Position numbers and translations under genes: made by a program | Shown: positions 1 to 11,992 of the stretch, in pieces | Numbering within the stretch: position 1 is the stretch's first letter | How the letters are laid out: every line of letters begins with the position of its first letter | NCBI GenBank assembly: GCA_001179505.1 | Contig: CDMY01000537.1 | Coordinates: 1 to 55,921 of the forward strand | Length of the DNA: 55,921 bases | Source: Vitrella brassicaformis | Taxonomy: Eukaryota; Sar; Vitrellaceae | Direction: 5' to 3' | Notes under the pieces: model-generated | What the model saw: only the letters and a program-made list of their open reading frames with translations | Told to the model about the DNA's origin: nothing | The model's database searches: none

Positions 1-481
1 TTGCCAGCTTGGCAAGACGAACCACTGCGAGCTTGTGAGCTAGGGTAGATTGCTGTGCAACGGAGAAAGCACTCTTACTCTGGGACTTACCGCCCAGCAG
101 ATCCTCTATTCAGCTAACTACAGGAAAGGTCCTCACCGGCCTTTTCGCACACTTGCTGCGTGAACCGGCTCGCTCGCCAGCAGACGAGTGACCACCTCAG
201 ATCTTGGCTCGGTGGCCGTGTCTTGAGGTGTCGCGTAGGGAGTCTGCGGCATATTGATGTTCAGATGTATATACCCATCCTCCTGCACACACACACACAC
301 ACACACACATACATGCGCACTCGGTATGTATGTGTGCATACTGCTGGCCGTGGCGCCGGCAGCCGCGCTCCGCTATTCCCCTCGGCTCTACACACACACA
401 CACGGACACACACACGTCTTGAGGATGCGTCAGCCCACCCACCCAACCGTATGTATGTATGTATTCGTCTGTGTCTCATCG
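1..481. repeat. Left-edge microsatellite-rich region, no gene called
   Basis: The stretch holds CA/TG dinucleotide tracts (about 284-310 and 390-415) and a short GTAT repeat near 451-464. Open frames here are repeat translations. The octamer TGCGAGCT lies at 25-32; the same octamer recurs in promoter regions further right. Part of the 3' end of the minus-strand gene next door could extend here if its terminal CAG/GTAGCG is a splice donor rather than the stop context. Confidence 0.5.
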
Positions 482-859
482 CTACCTGACATGTGCCTCG
501 CCCCAGTCCTTGACTTTCAGCTGGCGGAACTCTATCACCTGCTTCGCTCCAATGACCGCGCAGAGCTTCGCGAAATCCTCCCAACACTCCTGCTTGACCG
601 TCTGAATCTCACTCAACACACCCGTGTGTGCGCGTTTGTTCCTCGTGCGTCACGGCACGTCACGTACGTGATCGTCTTTGTTGATGCACGCGCACAGGGC
701 TTCCCTGTCAGGCGGGTCCCGGATGTAGACAGACTTGACAGGGTAGGGGATGTAGTCGTTAATCTTGGACGACTCCACTGCCTCGTGCATCATCTCGAAT
801 TGCTCTCCCCACTCCTCGCTATCCACGTCGCTTATCGGGCACCCCATCAGCGCACCCAT
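482..859 (-). CDS. Small hypothetical protein, two exons
   Basis: Exon 1 (859-668) starts at ATG with MGALMGCPISDVDSEEW and ends at a GTACGT donor. Exon 2 (601-482) follows an ATTCAG acceptor and ends EFRQLKVKDWGEAHVR then TAG. The spliced frame is continuous and gives about 103 residues. The product is mildly acidic and has several cysteines (GCP, CAC, ECW, LC); no signal peptide or membrane segment is visible. I do not recognise the family. The acceptor could instead be a few bases upstream, and the stop could be a cryptic donor leading to a further exon. It faces the gene at 1171 head to head. Confidence 0.5.
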
Positions 860-1170
860 TGTCAAGGCGCAGCCAAAGGCAGAAAGCGTTAGAGGAGAAG
901 AGTCTACGAAACCCAAATTGGGATTCGACCATAGATGCGATTCCGAGGGCTCGTCAGAACAGGCTGATCTGTCGCTGAGCGATTCATGTGTCGATGACCA
1001 GTTTGTGCGGTGGCGCGCGTTGGATCTGGGCTCAGAGAGAGAGATTCGCCTGCTCCTCTCCTCGTGCGCTTCTCGTGTGTATCTGTGCGCTCTCTGTGTG
1101 TCTGTGCAGGTGACCGATCGAGTATTGGAATATTGAGGCGTTGAGCGACTGACTGACCTGAGCCGGAAGG

Positions 1171-1744
1171 ATGATTCCTCCGCGTGCAGGGGGGAAGATG
1201 GCGGCGTTTCAGCAGCAGATGTCGCTCGTGCAGCTGCAGCTGGACCACGCCGCCAGCAGCATCACCGCCCCCAGCAGATGACGGCCGCCGCCATGGGAGC
1301 CATCGACAACGCCCACCGCTCCATCCTCCTTCAGATGAATACCGCCAAGAAGGCCACACAGCAGCCGGGTAGTGCGCCAACCGATAGACACCCAGACAGA
1401 ACGACGTGCGGCCGTCTATCTGTGTGTGTGCAGGCAAAAGAAAGTGGTGCAAGCTGTGGAGGGCAAGGGATGAGGAGGAGAAGGACGAGGAGGAGGAGCT
1501 CGACGTGGAGTGGCTGCGGATGCCAAAGGATGAGGAGGAGCTCGACGTGGACGAGTGCAACGACAAAAGTGCCATTTGCCTGGTTTACGAGGGATTTATC
1601 CGCCAGCAGGACCTGACCGTTAACGGCGAGTGCATCTCTGCTGAGGAGGCGAAGAGCGTGTGCGGCGAGGCCGAAAAGGAGATCGGAGGGCAGCGCTTCT
1701 GCAAGGGCAAGGACTTCAAGAGCACCGAGGTGACAAAGATGTAG
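1171..1744 (+). CDS. Acidic hypothetical protein, possible 1-nt frame break in exon 1
   Basis: Exon 1 runs to 1368 and exon 2 from 1434 to 1744, with a clean intron (GTAGTG ... TGTGTGCAG). The second exon encodes a Glu/Asp-rich stretch (DEEEKDEEEELDVEW) and a Cys-containing C-terminus ending KDFKSTEVTKM. The frame open across the splice begins at ATG 1278. A second frame, starting at ATG 1171, encodes a helix-like MAAFQQQMSLVQLQLDHAAS that would flow directly into the 1278 frame if the C-run at 1268-1272 had one more base. Either translation starts at 1278, or the sequence lacks one C. No known domain is seen. The protein looks soluble and partly coiled. Confidence 0.5.
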
Positions 1745-2989
1745 AAAGCAAAGAACGGACCTGAGGAAGGGAGGGAGGGAGGACGGGTGGATGTCAGGTG
1801 CCTGACACACTCACTCTGCCAGGGGTGAGTGTGGCCGCGGGCGTGTGTGCACCGACGGGCGGTGGAGCATTAGACTCCATTCAAATTTTAAGAGCGAGTT
1901 TTGTCCAAGTTTGTCGATCCACTAATCCGCCCGGCCGTCTACGGTGTCTGTGGGATGCGCATTGTGTGTTGGTGGATTGCCTGTCTGACTGTCTGGCATG
2001 GGTGGTGTTGGCCGCGCATACCCATGTCCACGGCCCGGCTGCAGCGTTGCATTCACACACGGATGGATGGATGGATGGACCATTCCCATTGTTTTGAACC
2101 ATCAAGCGAAGCGCATCACAGGGACAGCTTGACATACATGCAGAGTTGGGCCCCTTACACACACACACACATACACCACCCACACTTGCAGAAAGTATCA
2201 CACCAAATCCAGCACCACCACCACCAGCGGTGCCCTGATGAGCCAAACACACACACACACACACAGCTCGGGTCAAATCGTGTGCGCCTTTACCGCTCCA
2301 GCGCACCTGGCTTAATTTGCTGCTGCTGCTGCTGCATGAGCCTGGCATTCATTATGCGCCAGCACGGCTTTGCCCTCGGCTATCATGGATAGAAATTGAT
2401 GGATGTGCCGTAGACGTGCCTTTGCCTGCATGCTCGGTGGTCATCTGTACTATTCTCTTCTCCATGTGCTCTCTCTGTCGAAGAGAAGGTTATGGCATTT
2501 GTCTCTCTGTCTAAGAGATATCAGCATGGCTGAGAGAGAGAGAGAGAGAGAGAGACAGGCAGTGCAGGGCAGTGTTGTGTCTGTGTGGGTGGGTGGGTGG
2601 GTGCGCGACTCGTAGGAGCCTGTGTCCTTGGCCACAGCTCTTTCTTCTCTCTTCATTCACTTGCGACTGCGTATGGTTTTCTTTGAATGAATCAATCAGA
2701 GACTAGGACCATGACCTGTGTGTCGCGACGATCCACGTGGCCTGTCCGTCCTTGGATAAACACGAGAGAGAGACGCCAACTCACTCACTACCAAAGTCCC
2801 CCCTGCCCTGCAATTGCCCTTGACTCAAACACACACCACACATCATCATGATGACACACATTACTGACGCACATACACACAAACGAACACACCGAAAAAG
2901 GGAGCAACCGCCTACCACCAGCTAGCTATCCACCCATCCACCCACCGATGCACACCCCCGCCCCCTCCCAGGGCCGCCGTATCGTATCT
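1745..2989. repeat. Intergenic region with microsatellites
   Basis: No convincing gene. The region holds GGAT tandem repeats (about 2060-2077), CA tracts (2158-2170, 2250-2266), a CTG run (about 2320-2335), a GA run (2530-2553) and a GGGT run (about 2587-2602). Weak open frames are translations of these repeats. It lies between the 3' ends of two convergent genes. Confidence 0.55.
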
Positions 2990-5078
2990 CTAGCCATCCA
3001 GCCAGCACAGCCCATACCAACAGATGATGGCCACCACAGCCCACCTTAAAAAGGCACCCGCCCTTCCGCACCCAGCAGCAGCCGTTGAGCTGTCGGGCGG
3101 AGTCGTAGTCGGGAAGAGCTGTGTCGATGCTCTGGGGCCGAGCATCATCATGGCGTCACCTGATGAGCCATTGTTGCCGTTGAGGACGGTGAGCCGCTGG
3201 GGCAGCCCGTCGGCCGCCCGGTAGGCGTCATAGCCCTCGGTCTCGTTGTCGACGCAGATTCTGTCCAGCTGCCAAGCAAGCCCGCACAGACAGATACATA
3301 GATGGATTGGTGTTGGCAGTACATGAAGAGGCAGCTGGCTTACTGTGAGGGGGATGTTAGGTTGCAGTGCTCGCCGCCGTCTCGCCTCCATGAAGATGAG
3401 CTCCTGAGTGAGCAAAGGAAGGAACCAAGCAATGAAATGACACCATCCATCCATCCATCCACCCCTCCGTCCCTCCCTTAGCGAAACTGGCTGACCTGTA
3501 CGCTGTCAGCGTCGGGCATGACGCCAATGATCCTCTCGACTTGCGAGTCGAAGTCCTCCTCGACGAGCGCGCCCTCCTCCTCTGCCGGATCGGGCTCGTC
3601 CAGCCGCGCGAAAATGGCACGCCGGAACTCATCCTTGGTCATCTTGTTGTCTGAACGACCCGACCGGCACACGGCGGGCGTGCGCCTTGGGTGGGTACGC
3701 CGCCTTGAGTGACTTACCCGAGTTGCCCTTGAAGTCCTCGATGAACGAGTATGTGGCGTACATGGCCGCAATCGCGTTGCTCCAAGAACTGACAGGCAGG
3801 CAGGCAGGCAGGCCGGTCACACACACACACAGAGTGGCTTAGCACATGAAGCTGCAGCTCACGAGTTGCGGAAGTCGCGTTCGTCGGCCAGCAGCCTGTC
3901 GCAGTCACCCTGAAGGGCATAAATGGGTCACCGATTCATGCACGGCCCTACCCCTCTCTCTGTGTGGGTGGTGCCTGCCTCTTTGCCTCCATCACCTTGG
4001 CCACTTTGAGGACCACCTCGCCCGTGCGGTTGCTGGTCGTCACGAACCGGCTCGCGTCGGGGTCGCACGCCAGGCAATACAGACCCAGGTTGTACTTCTC
4101 CACTGATGAAACGATCAACACACACACACACACACACACCTCGGTGTAGCCCTGGGGAGGGGTTCTGGGGTTCTGTGTCTGTGTGTCCTATCTCTCCCTC
4201 ACGGTCTGCGAGGATGGTGTCGAAGGCATCGTCGACTTGAGGGAGAGAGGCGTTCAGCTGCTTGCCAAGACCCAGCTCTGACACGCACAACACGCACGCA
4301 CCCACTGGCCGTGTGTGACCCACGTCCATCGACCTGTGCCACTCACTCGCTCACTCACTGCCTGACCTTTCCGCTTTTCGTCCCACTTTTTGAGCTCATT
4401 TTGGACGGCCTCCTTTGCCCCACTGGCGTCGACCTCGAGGCCGAACCAGTCCCGGGCGATGTTCTCCAGACTTTCGCCCGCACTCCCAGCCATCTCCTGC
4501 ACACACACATACACATACCCACATTGAGGATGACAATGCCTCCATGCACTCCGACGGCTCACAGCGGCGGCGTCGATGTAGTCGTCGAGCGGGAAGGTGT
4601 CAAGCACATTGGCGATCTCCTCCCACCTCGACCGAATCTGGGCCGTGTAATTCTCACTGAACGTATTGACAGACACACACACAGAGGCACCCTGACGCCT
4701 GAACTGCCAAAGACCGCCTTTCCTTTTGCAGCCACCCACCGTCTTTCGATGTCCTCCTGGTGCATCTCCTCTATCCGCAGAAAGCCCTTGCCCGTGCAGC
4801 AGGACGGCTCGTCCACAAACTGGCGGCACACAGGGAGCGACTCCGCGGACGAGCTGGGCAGTTTGGCTGGCGTGTCATGGAAGAAGGCCGTCACGTCACG
4901 GGTTCGGAAGACGTTCTCGGCCACCAGGGTGCTGACACGTGACACGTCATGACACAGAAGCAGAGATGGATGAATGCCATGAGTCAGAAGTGCTGCTGGA
5001 TGCCCACCTGCAGTCTGCCCATGTCTGCGTGAGAACGGAAAGCACCAGGAGGATGATCAGCTCGAGATTCCTGTTCAT
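2990..5078 (-). CDS. Predicted secreted or membrane-anchored protein, about 10 exons
   Basis: Exon 1 starts at ATG 5078 with MNRNLELIILLVLSVLTQTW, a typical cleavable signal peptide. Later exons read through a Cys-containing ectodomain (ESLPVCRQFVDEPSCCTGKG), helical segments (RWEEIANVLDTFPLDDYID), a segment with VEKYNLGLYCLACDPDASRF, and an EF-hand-like acidic stretch near NKMTKDEFRRAIFARLDEP. The last exon ends AFLRWAVVAIICWYGLCWLDG, hydrophobic enough for a C-terminal anchor or a GPI-type tail. All introns have GT-AG ends and TG-rich 3' parts on the coding strand. No named domain is recognised. The start codon lies 85 bp from the divergent FNBP4-like gene. Confidence 0.6.
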
Positions 5079-5163
5079 CGTTAAGGCTTTTGTTTCTCCG
5101 CAGATCTGACGCCAAGCTCGCAGATGCCACGAAGCTCGCAATTGCTTGACACAAGCACGGCCG
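5079..5163. promoter_or_regulatory. Compact divergent promoter with two AGCTCGCA boxes
   Basis: Only 85 bp separate the start codons of two divergent genes. The interval contains AGCTCGCA twice (5115-5122 and 5133-5140), the reverse complement of the TGCGAGCT octamer found in other promoter regions of this window. No TATA box is apparent. Its role as a promoter is inferred from position and recurrence. Confidence 0.5.
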
Positions 5164-8100
5164 ATGAAGCGCCTTCTTGACCCGCGTGAAGCAGCGTCCC
5201 TGACGAAAATTGCACGGGACCGCCGCGAAAGGGAGCTCATGCCGCCGCCGGACCTTCCTTCTCAATTCGCCCCCGGTATGCTCTGTGCTTGTATCAAACA
5301 CACACCACACAAGGGTTTCTTCACAATTTGTGTGTTCTCAGGCCTCAAGAAGGGACCAGACGATGCCGTGAGCGGACAGCAGCGCTCGTCAGCGGCGCGT
5401 AGTGCATCCGATGGGCTCGCTGATGAGCAGCCGGCAGCACAACAGGCTGATCACTCTGCCCCAGACGCCCTAGTCAAGTCCTTTATGTCTGAGATTGACA
5501 GCATGCTAGAGGCGCCCACTGCCGGTGCTGGTGATCGGCAGGGCCATCCGTCCAATGCCTCCCCGCCACCATCCGACGCAACCACGCCCACGCCCACGGC
5601 CACGGCCGTGTGGCAGGAGGTGCTTGACCCGAAGACCAAGCACATCTATTATTGGAACGTCCAGACGGGCGAGGTCTCGTGGACACGGCCACCTGATATG
5701 AATGGCGGCAAGGCGACCGTCCCCAATGCACATGCACCCCCTTCAAGCGTGAGAGTGACATCGCCGGTAGATGCTGCCGTTGGTGGCGAGGCGTCGGCGG
5801 GAACTGCCAAGACAGTGGACGAGAAGCTGCAGGCCTTTATGAGGGAGATCGAGCTCATCGGGGAGGCTTGCGACCAGGAGGACATCGACACCGCGGAACC
5901 TCCCACCAGCACTCAGGAAAGCCGAATGGACGCTGCAAGTGTCCCTGCTGCTAGTGCCGCTGCTGGTGCTGGCCAAGAGGCCGAGAAGCCACTGGAGGAC
6001 AGAGGCGAGGATCGGCAGGCAGGGAGGAGCAGGGGCGGGGGGAGTGCGGCTTTGGAGAAGGAGGCGCGTGCGATGCTGGCTGATGTGCGGGAGCGGGTCG
6101 GCCTACTGCAAGTGGAGGGGACGGCCATGCTCATCACCAAGAGAAGAATCACGACCGAACTCGGCACCAGAAAGGTCAGCCAGCCGGGATCCATGCCATG
6201 AATGCATCTGTGTGCAGTGCAATATATTGGTGTGTGAATGTAATGGGTGTGTGTTCAGACGGACTGGGAGGCTGGCGAGCTGTCAAGCGCCTACTTCCTC
6301 AAGAAACTGCATGAGACGGCCGATGCCATCAAGGTGGGTGGATGATCAATCTTCTAACACACAGAAGCATCCATGGACATGGACTGACGTATGTGTGTGT
6401 GTGTATGTGTGCAGGAGCTGTTGTACGAGCAGGAGAATGCGCCCAAGGCCGACGGCGTGACCATCCAGGCGGCTCCCAAACCACCGCAGTCCCGGAGAGA
6501 GCGGGCCAGGCGGGGCTCTGCTGCTGCTGCTGCTGCTGCGTCTTCCGAGTATAGACAGGATTGGGGCGCGTACGGCGGCGGATATGACGCATACGACTAC
6601 GGCTACTATGCTGCAATGGTGAGTGAGCTGCCCAGCGATGGAAAGGATGCCTGATTGATGCGTGTGTGTGTGTGCGTGTGGTTTGTGTGACTGCAGGCCG
6701 ACCCGGCGGCCTATGCGTATGCCAATGGTCAGTCATAGCAGCAGCAGACAGACAGACAGACAGACGGACAGACAGACACACGAACATCCCTGTGTGTGTC
6801 TTGTGACCTTTTTCTTCAGTCGGCATGGCCGCGATGCCCTACGCTTACGCCATGGTCGCCTCCACAGACATGGTGCCTCAATCCGATTCGGCCACTTCGA
6901 CCGCACCATCCACACGAGACGCAACAGCAAATGCAGCTGAATCAGGTACACACCCACAACCCTCGCCGCACCGCTGTGTCGTGTCGATTGGCCGCATTTT
7001 GTGCCCACCTTTGTGCAGGTCCGGTGGTCAATAGTCGGCGCTCGCCAGAGGCGCAGGAGCCACCTGTGGCTGCCGACAGGGCTGAGGAGCTGGTGGCTGC
7101 GGCCGCACTAGGTAGCCATGGAAGGCAGGAAAGGAGCAAGCGTGGATGCTGTTGGAGGGAGGGAGGTTGGGGGGACTGGCGGGGGGGTGTGGGTATGTTC
7201 TGCCGGCCGCTGCGATGTGACGGATGGCCGGCCGATCGCTGGGGAGCTCTTGCTCGTGTGCGTGTCGTGTACGTGTACGTGTGTGCCTTGACGCATTCAA
7301 TCATCCGTCCGCCCACTGACATGACAGGCACCACGAGCCAGCGAGAGACAGTGACAGTGACCTTGATAGGTTGCTGCCTGAATGAATGAATGCACGTGTG
7401 CTGCACCACCTGACATCTCATTGGGGTGTCCGTGTGTGGCTCTCTCGTATGGTGTGTGTCTGGCCTGCAGGTGGTGGTGAGCATGCATCTTCGTCTGGTG
7501 GGAAGAAGCGGAAGGCAGCCGCCCCGCCGATCGGCCTCGGACACCGCAAACAGGTCAGATGGCGAGAACCACGTATGGGCTGATTCAAATCCTCTCGACC
7601 TTGTTTGGGTGGTTTGGTTGCTGCGCAGCTGCAGCTGATCGGCAAGTGGCAAAGAACAGCCGACAAGGCTGCCGAGGTACCACTCACACCACACGCCTAT
7701 CTAGCAGTCGATGTGCGTGTGTACCTGATGTTGCGTGCAGGAAGAGGCCTCCGAGTGGGCGGAGCAAGAGCGGGCCGAGGTGGCCAAGGAAGCGGACAGA
7801 ATCGACCGGTGGAAGGAGCGACAGCTGGCCAGGTCAGCCTGCATGCCCATCTATACGTCCGTGCCCTCCCTCCCTCCCTCCCACAGTGGGCCAACTGGCA
7901 CTCACACATATGAGTACATGTATACCACACACACACACCCGCGTGTGTCGTCCCTGTGATAATGCAATGCATCATCGGTGCGGTGAGAGGCAGTCCAGGG
8001 CAGGGCAGCACATGCAGAGCCATCCATGGACGACCCACACGCCCACCCACCCACCCATCGCCCGTCCTCATTGCGCCTCTCTGTGTGTCATCCATTTGTG

Positions 8101-8319
8101 TGTGTGCTGCAGCGGCGCGGCCAAGTCGAATCCGAACTTTATGCCACTGGGAGAGCGCTCCAAGGACGGCGGGCAGAAGGGACAAGACTGGTATGCGAGT
8201 GTTTTGACACACACGGATCTCACAGTGTCCTTCGCGTGATTGCTGCTTTGTCCGTCACATGCGACAGGCGTCAGAGAGCCCGGTCGGGGCGGTCAAAGGG
8301 CGGCGGCAATGCAGGGTGA
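5164..8319 (+). CDS. WW-domain protein of the FNBP4 type
   Basis: About 11-12 exons. The N-terminus (from MKRLLDPREAASLTK) has two copies of a phrase resembling SFMSEIDSMLEAP. One WW domain is clear: WQEVLDPKTKHIYYWNVQTG followed by EVSWTRPPD, with both signature Trp residues and the Tyr-Tyr pair. A Tyr/Gly/Ala-rich low-complexity part (GAYGGGYDAYDYGYY) follows. The C-terminus (LQLIGKWQRTADKAAEEEAS ... SNPNFMPLGERSKDGGQKGQ) matches the conserved tail of formin-binding-protein-4-like proteins, thought to act with splicing or transcription complexes. The frame joins across every intron I checked, ending RARSGRSKGGGNAG then TGA. The intron at 5276-5341 is a multiple of three, so it could also be read through. 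The nearest upstream alternative start (TTG, 5146) is unlikely. Confidence 0.75.
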
Positions 8320-8561
8320 CCGTCGGACATATCTGATGGACGCGACGGCATGGACAAGCGTCAAGCGTGCAATTAAGCTGATGGATGAGTGGATGGGATG
8401 ATCCAAAATGTCACAATGTTCGGTTGACTACACGTAGACTACGTACTCATTCATCGTCTGCTATGAGAGTATCGTGCATAGCCAATGAGAAAAACGTCGA
8501 GAAGAAAGGCCGTCGAGACGGAGACAGAACACTCAAATTTACCAGCCCTCTTTATGCATTT
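8320..8561 (+). other. Short intergenic or 5' leader
   Basis: About 240 bp between two genes on the same strand. An open frame without a clear start runs into the next gene. I see no repeated element or promoter motif here. Confidence 0.4.
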
Positions 8562-11500
8562 ATGTTTTCGGCGACTTCCCGGGCCTGCTGCGAGTCGCCC
8601 AAGAGCCCTGTTGTCCGACACATCCTGTCCCTACTGCGAGAAGTATTCAACATACCCCATCTGAGCGCACGGCTGCAATACGAGGTCCTGCACGTGTTTC
8701 GCCACCTGGACATCGAGGTCAACGACGTCAGCTGCAATCATGGGCCTTCACTTTTGGCGCGCTTGATGGCACCGCCGCCTGTGGGTCAGAATGACGATCT
8801 CAAGGCAGGAACCGTTCAATTGGAACCGTTCGCATGGATCCGACGATCATGAAGCGACGAGGGCAAGGGCTGCGTGCAGACATAGACCGACGTCATTGAT
8901 GGGCGTGTATCGCTCGGTGGGGTGGGTGTAAGGACGATTTGTCTGTGTGTTTCTGTTGTGTTGTGTTGTGTTGTGTTGTGTGTGCAGCCGAAGAGACAGC
9001 CACTCTCCCCTCAACAGATAGCAAAAGCGGACTGGACTGTCGAGGAAATGGGGTGAGTGGCAACGAATATTTTCTTTGTCGTTGTTGCGGGCCTTGCTTT
9101 CAGGGGGACGAGTATGCCAATGTCGAGACGTGGGAGCACTACCTGGCTGCTGCTGAAGACGAGTTTGAAGACGAGACGGTGAGATAGATGTGACAGACAA
9201 AGTCGGAGAGCGGACGAACTTTGGGTTCTTGTGCAGGTCGGTCAGCATGCATCACATCCACTCCCTGCACCCCAGCCGGCCACCACCTTCACGCCGCATC
9301 CAGTGGAGCCGCTGCCGAGGACTGTCGCGCCGCGCCCGGCGTCCTCCTATTCCCGACGCCCATCATCGGCAGCCACACCACAACACAGCGACCACATTTC
9401 TCGGCAAGAATTTCGATTTTGATCTCGACGACGCACCTCAGGAGCCAGATCTCCAGCGCATTGCAGGACAAATACAGGACGATCTGGGCCAGAAGCTCCG
9501 TCGAGAGCTGGGCACTGAGCTGAAGATCGACGCCGGGCGCATCACCGTCAGCCGCGAGGACTACCTCGAGAGGGGGTCAACTGAGGACGACCGGGTGCCC
9601 ATACAGCTGAATGGTACGTACAAGGGAGAGGTCGCGCATCTGGCATCTATTGTGTGTGCTTTGCAATCAGCACCAGCGTGCGATGTTCCATCGGCGGGGC
9701 AGGCGTCGACTGACGACGGCTCACCGACAGGTAACCGGTATCGGGTCGGCTCCCAACGATTCTTCCTCTGTTTCCCCTTTTCTGCTGCTGTCTGTCAGCC
9801 AATGCACCGCTGCTGGGGGCTGGCGGGGGGGGGCGGGGGCGCCTGGCGGGAGGGGCCCGCCTGGTGGGGTGCTGCACCACCCCCGGGTCATGTGGGCGTT
9901 CACTAATTTCGTCACGTGCATGAAAGTACGTCATCCTGGGCGTCCTTTCGGTGCTGATGGAGAGCGTGGAGTTTCAGTGTGTCACGCGTCCGATATCCGA
10001 GGTTTTTCCTTTCCTGGGAACGTCACATGTCAACGCAAGATTGCCAGGTAGGCGAGCAAGCAGGCAGGGGGAGGAGGGAAAGACCTTGACTGACTGGTCG
10101 GCAACCTTTCTTCCTACAGGTGGCTGCACATCCACATCCACAGCCGACCTGCTGCCAGCGCACCTTTGCCTCCCTGTGTGCATGGTGGAGGAGCTGACCG
10201 GCTGCCGTTTCGCCTGGCTCTCGTATCACACTGATGGGGCCTGGATTGGTGGTCGAGGAGACATGTCATTGAAGGGAGGGGGGCGGGTGGGAGGGGCTGG
10301 GAGGGAGGGAGGGAGAGAAGAGTTCCACCACATGTAGTTACAGGCAGTGACTTAGTGCTTGACTGCTCGTTGGGCTATTTGCTGTGGGATTTGTGACTTG
10401 TATGAGTCCGTGAGCACCAGTTCATCTGGCGAGGATCACGCATACGGGCTGGGCTGGCTGTCTTCCCTGCCTGCACCAGTATTGCCTCTCGCTCTTCTTC
10501 TTTCTTTTCCTCTAGCCAACACACACACACACGACGGCCTGGTGTATGCGGCATACGAGCACCCTCTTCTGTATAGGAGCACCCTCTTCATCTGTGGCTG
10601 TCAGAGGCATACATGGGTGACACAGTGCATGGGTGTCCTTTCTTTTATGCAGGCTTTGTGGCGATGGTTGAGGATGCCGTGCGTTACGTGCGGACACGCG
10701 TAAGACTCACTGCACGAGGACACACGTAAGACCTCTGTTGACGTTTCTTGCTCTTCAGGGTGCACCGCAGACTCCGCCGCCATCGTGTTCTTTTCGCTGC
10801 TGGGGGTCATCTTCTTGCCGCTGCTGCTGTTCGTGCCGTTCATCTCGGAGTACCGCAACTCAAACAAGAACGGGTGGGCTGCCGTGGGGGACGCGCTCGT
10901 CGACGGCGTGAAGTATATCACATACGAGCACCCGGCCGAGTTCCTCATCTGCTCGCCCTTCTCATCGTGTCCGTTGCCGTCTTGCGCAACTACTGGAAAT
11001 CAGACAATGACCGCAACCAGCGCACCCCAGTGGCCACCGAGGAGCAAGAGCTGTCTGCCGGTAGGGGTGGGCGAGAACATCCAGTACGCCCACAAAAACG
11101 ACACGCAGTGAAGAATTTGAGATGCCGCGAAATGGAGTTCCGTGGGTCGACGTACTGTGAGGGTCAACGGGGGTGCCGCACAGAAGGCTATCAAAGAAAG
11201 CACCACACAGGTGAATCACGCACAGACACACACCCCAATCGCCCAACTTGCCCACACACACACACACACATACACACACACTTCTCCGCGTACGTATTGT
11301 GTTTTTCAGGATCTGAAGGTGACCCGTCGCTCCACTGCCCACGCCTCGCTCATGAAGAAGCGCCGCAACAACATCAGCTGCAGGAAGAGGAAGGAGGGCC
11401 ACGCCAACCTCGCCCCCATCGTAGTGGGCTACGGCGCTCCCAACACCGACCTGGGACTGCCCTTCAACCCGGCCGTCTACCAGACACGGCTGAACACGTC

Positions 11501-11639
11501 TGTGGGAAGACTCGCCACCCGTCAGCTGCGGATGAAGGCGGGCAAGAAGGCGGCCGCCACCAAACGCCGCTTTCCAAGGCAAGCATACCGCGTGGTCGCA
11601 GAGCTCCGAGAGGGCGGCCATGCGGTGGACATTCAGTGA
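8562..11639 (+). CDS. Multi-exon polytopic membrane protein with several apparent frame breaks
   Basis: Coding-like exons in order: helical RHILSLLREVFNIPHLSARL; acidic DEYANVETWEHYLAAAEDEF; a Pro/Ser linker; GKNFDFDLDDAPQEP and LRRELGTELKIDAGRITVSR; membrane segments KYVILGVLSVLMESVEFQ, SAAIVFFSLLGVIFLPLLLF and LLALLIVSVAVLRNYW; then a basic C-terminus (SLMKKRRNNISCRKRKEGHA ... REGGHAVDIQ, stop at 11637-11639). The last exons join in frame with normal introns. Frame must change near 9400, in the G-run 9825-9833, near 9927 and near 10941-10951 to keep the peptide sensible, with no introns available to do so. Either the assembly has single-base errors here, or this is a decaying gene. It may also be two genes. 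No family recognised. Confidence 0.45.
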
Positions 11640-11992
11640 GAGGGTTGCAGTGCAGAGACTAGCAAGGCAGGCAGTGTGTGATTAATGGCGAGGGCGAGGG
11701 CGGGTGCGTGTCCTTGCATGTGATATGCATCGTTGCCTACATCTTATATTCTTGTGTGTGTGTGTGCCTCATTTCCCCGTTCACCCTGGCGTTTGATGGA
11801 TTGAGAGAGGGAGAGACATCCACGCTTTGACTGACGTGTGTGAAGGGACTATGTCCCTTATCACCGTGCACCATACACACACACACACACGGCAGAGCCA
11901 CATAACACACTGATCGATCAATCGACGTCCAAATAAATGGGAACGGACGAAGAACCGAGCCACGACAATACAACAGACGCCCCTCGCGTCAC
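11640..11992. other. Convergent intergenic region
   Basis: The region lies between the 3' ends of the membrane-protein gene (plus) and the helical-repeat gene (minus). It contains TG and CA runs near 11755-11765 and 11875-11890 and no coding signal. It presumably holds both 3' UTRs. Confidence 0.5.

Noticed and set aside
254-892. Long plus-strand ORF with THTHTHTH repeats
   Set aside because: It is the translation of CA microsatellites and of the antisense of the minus-strand gene.
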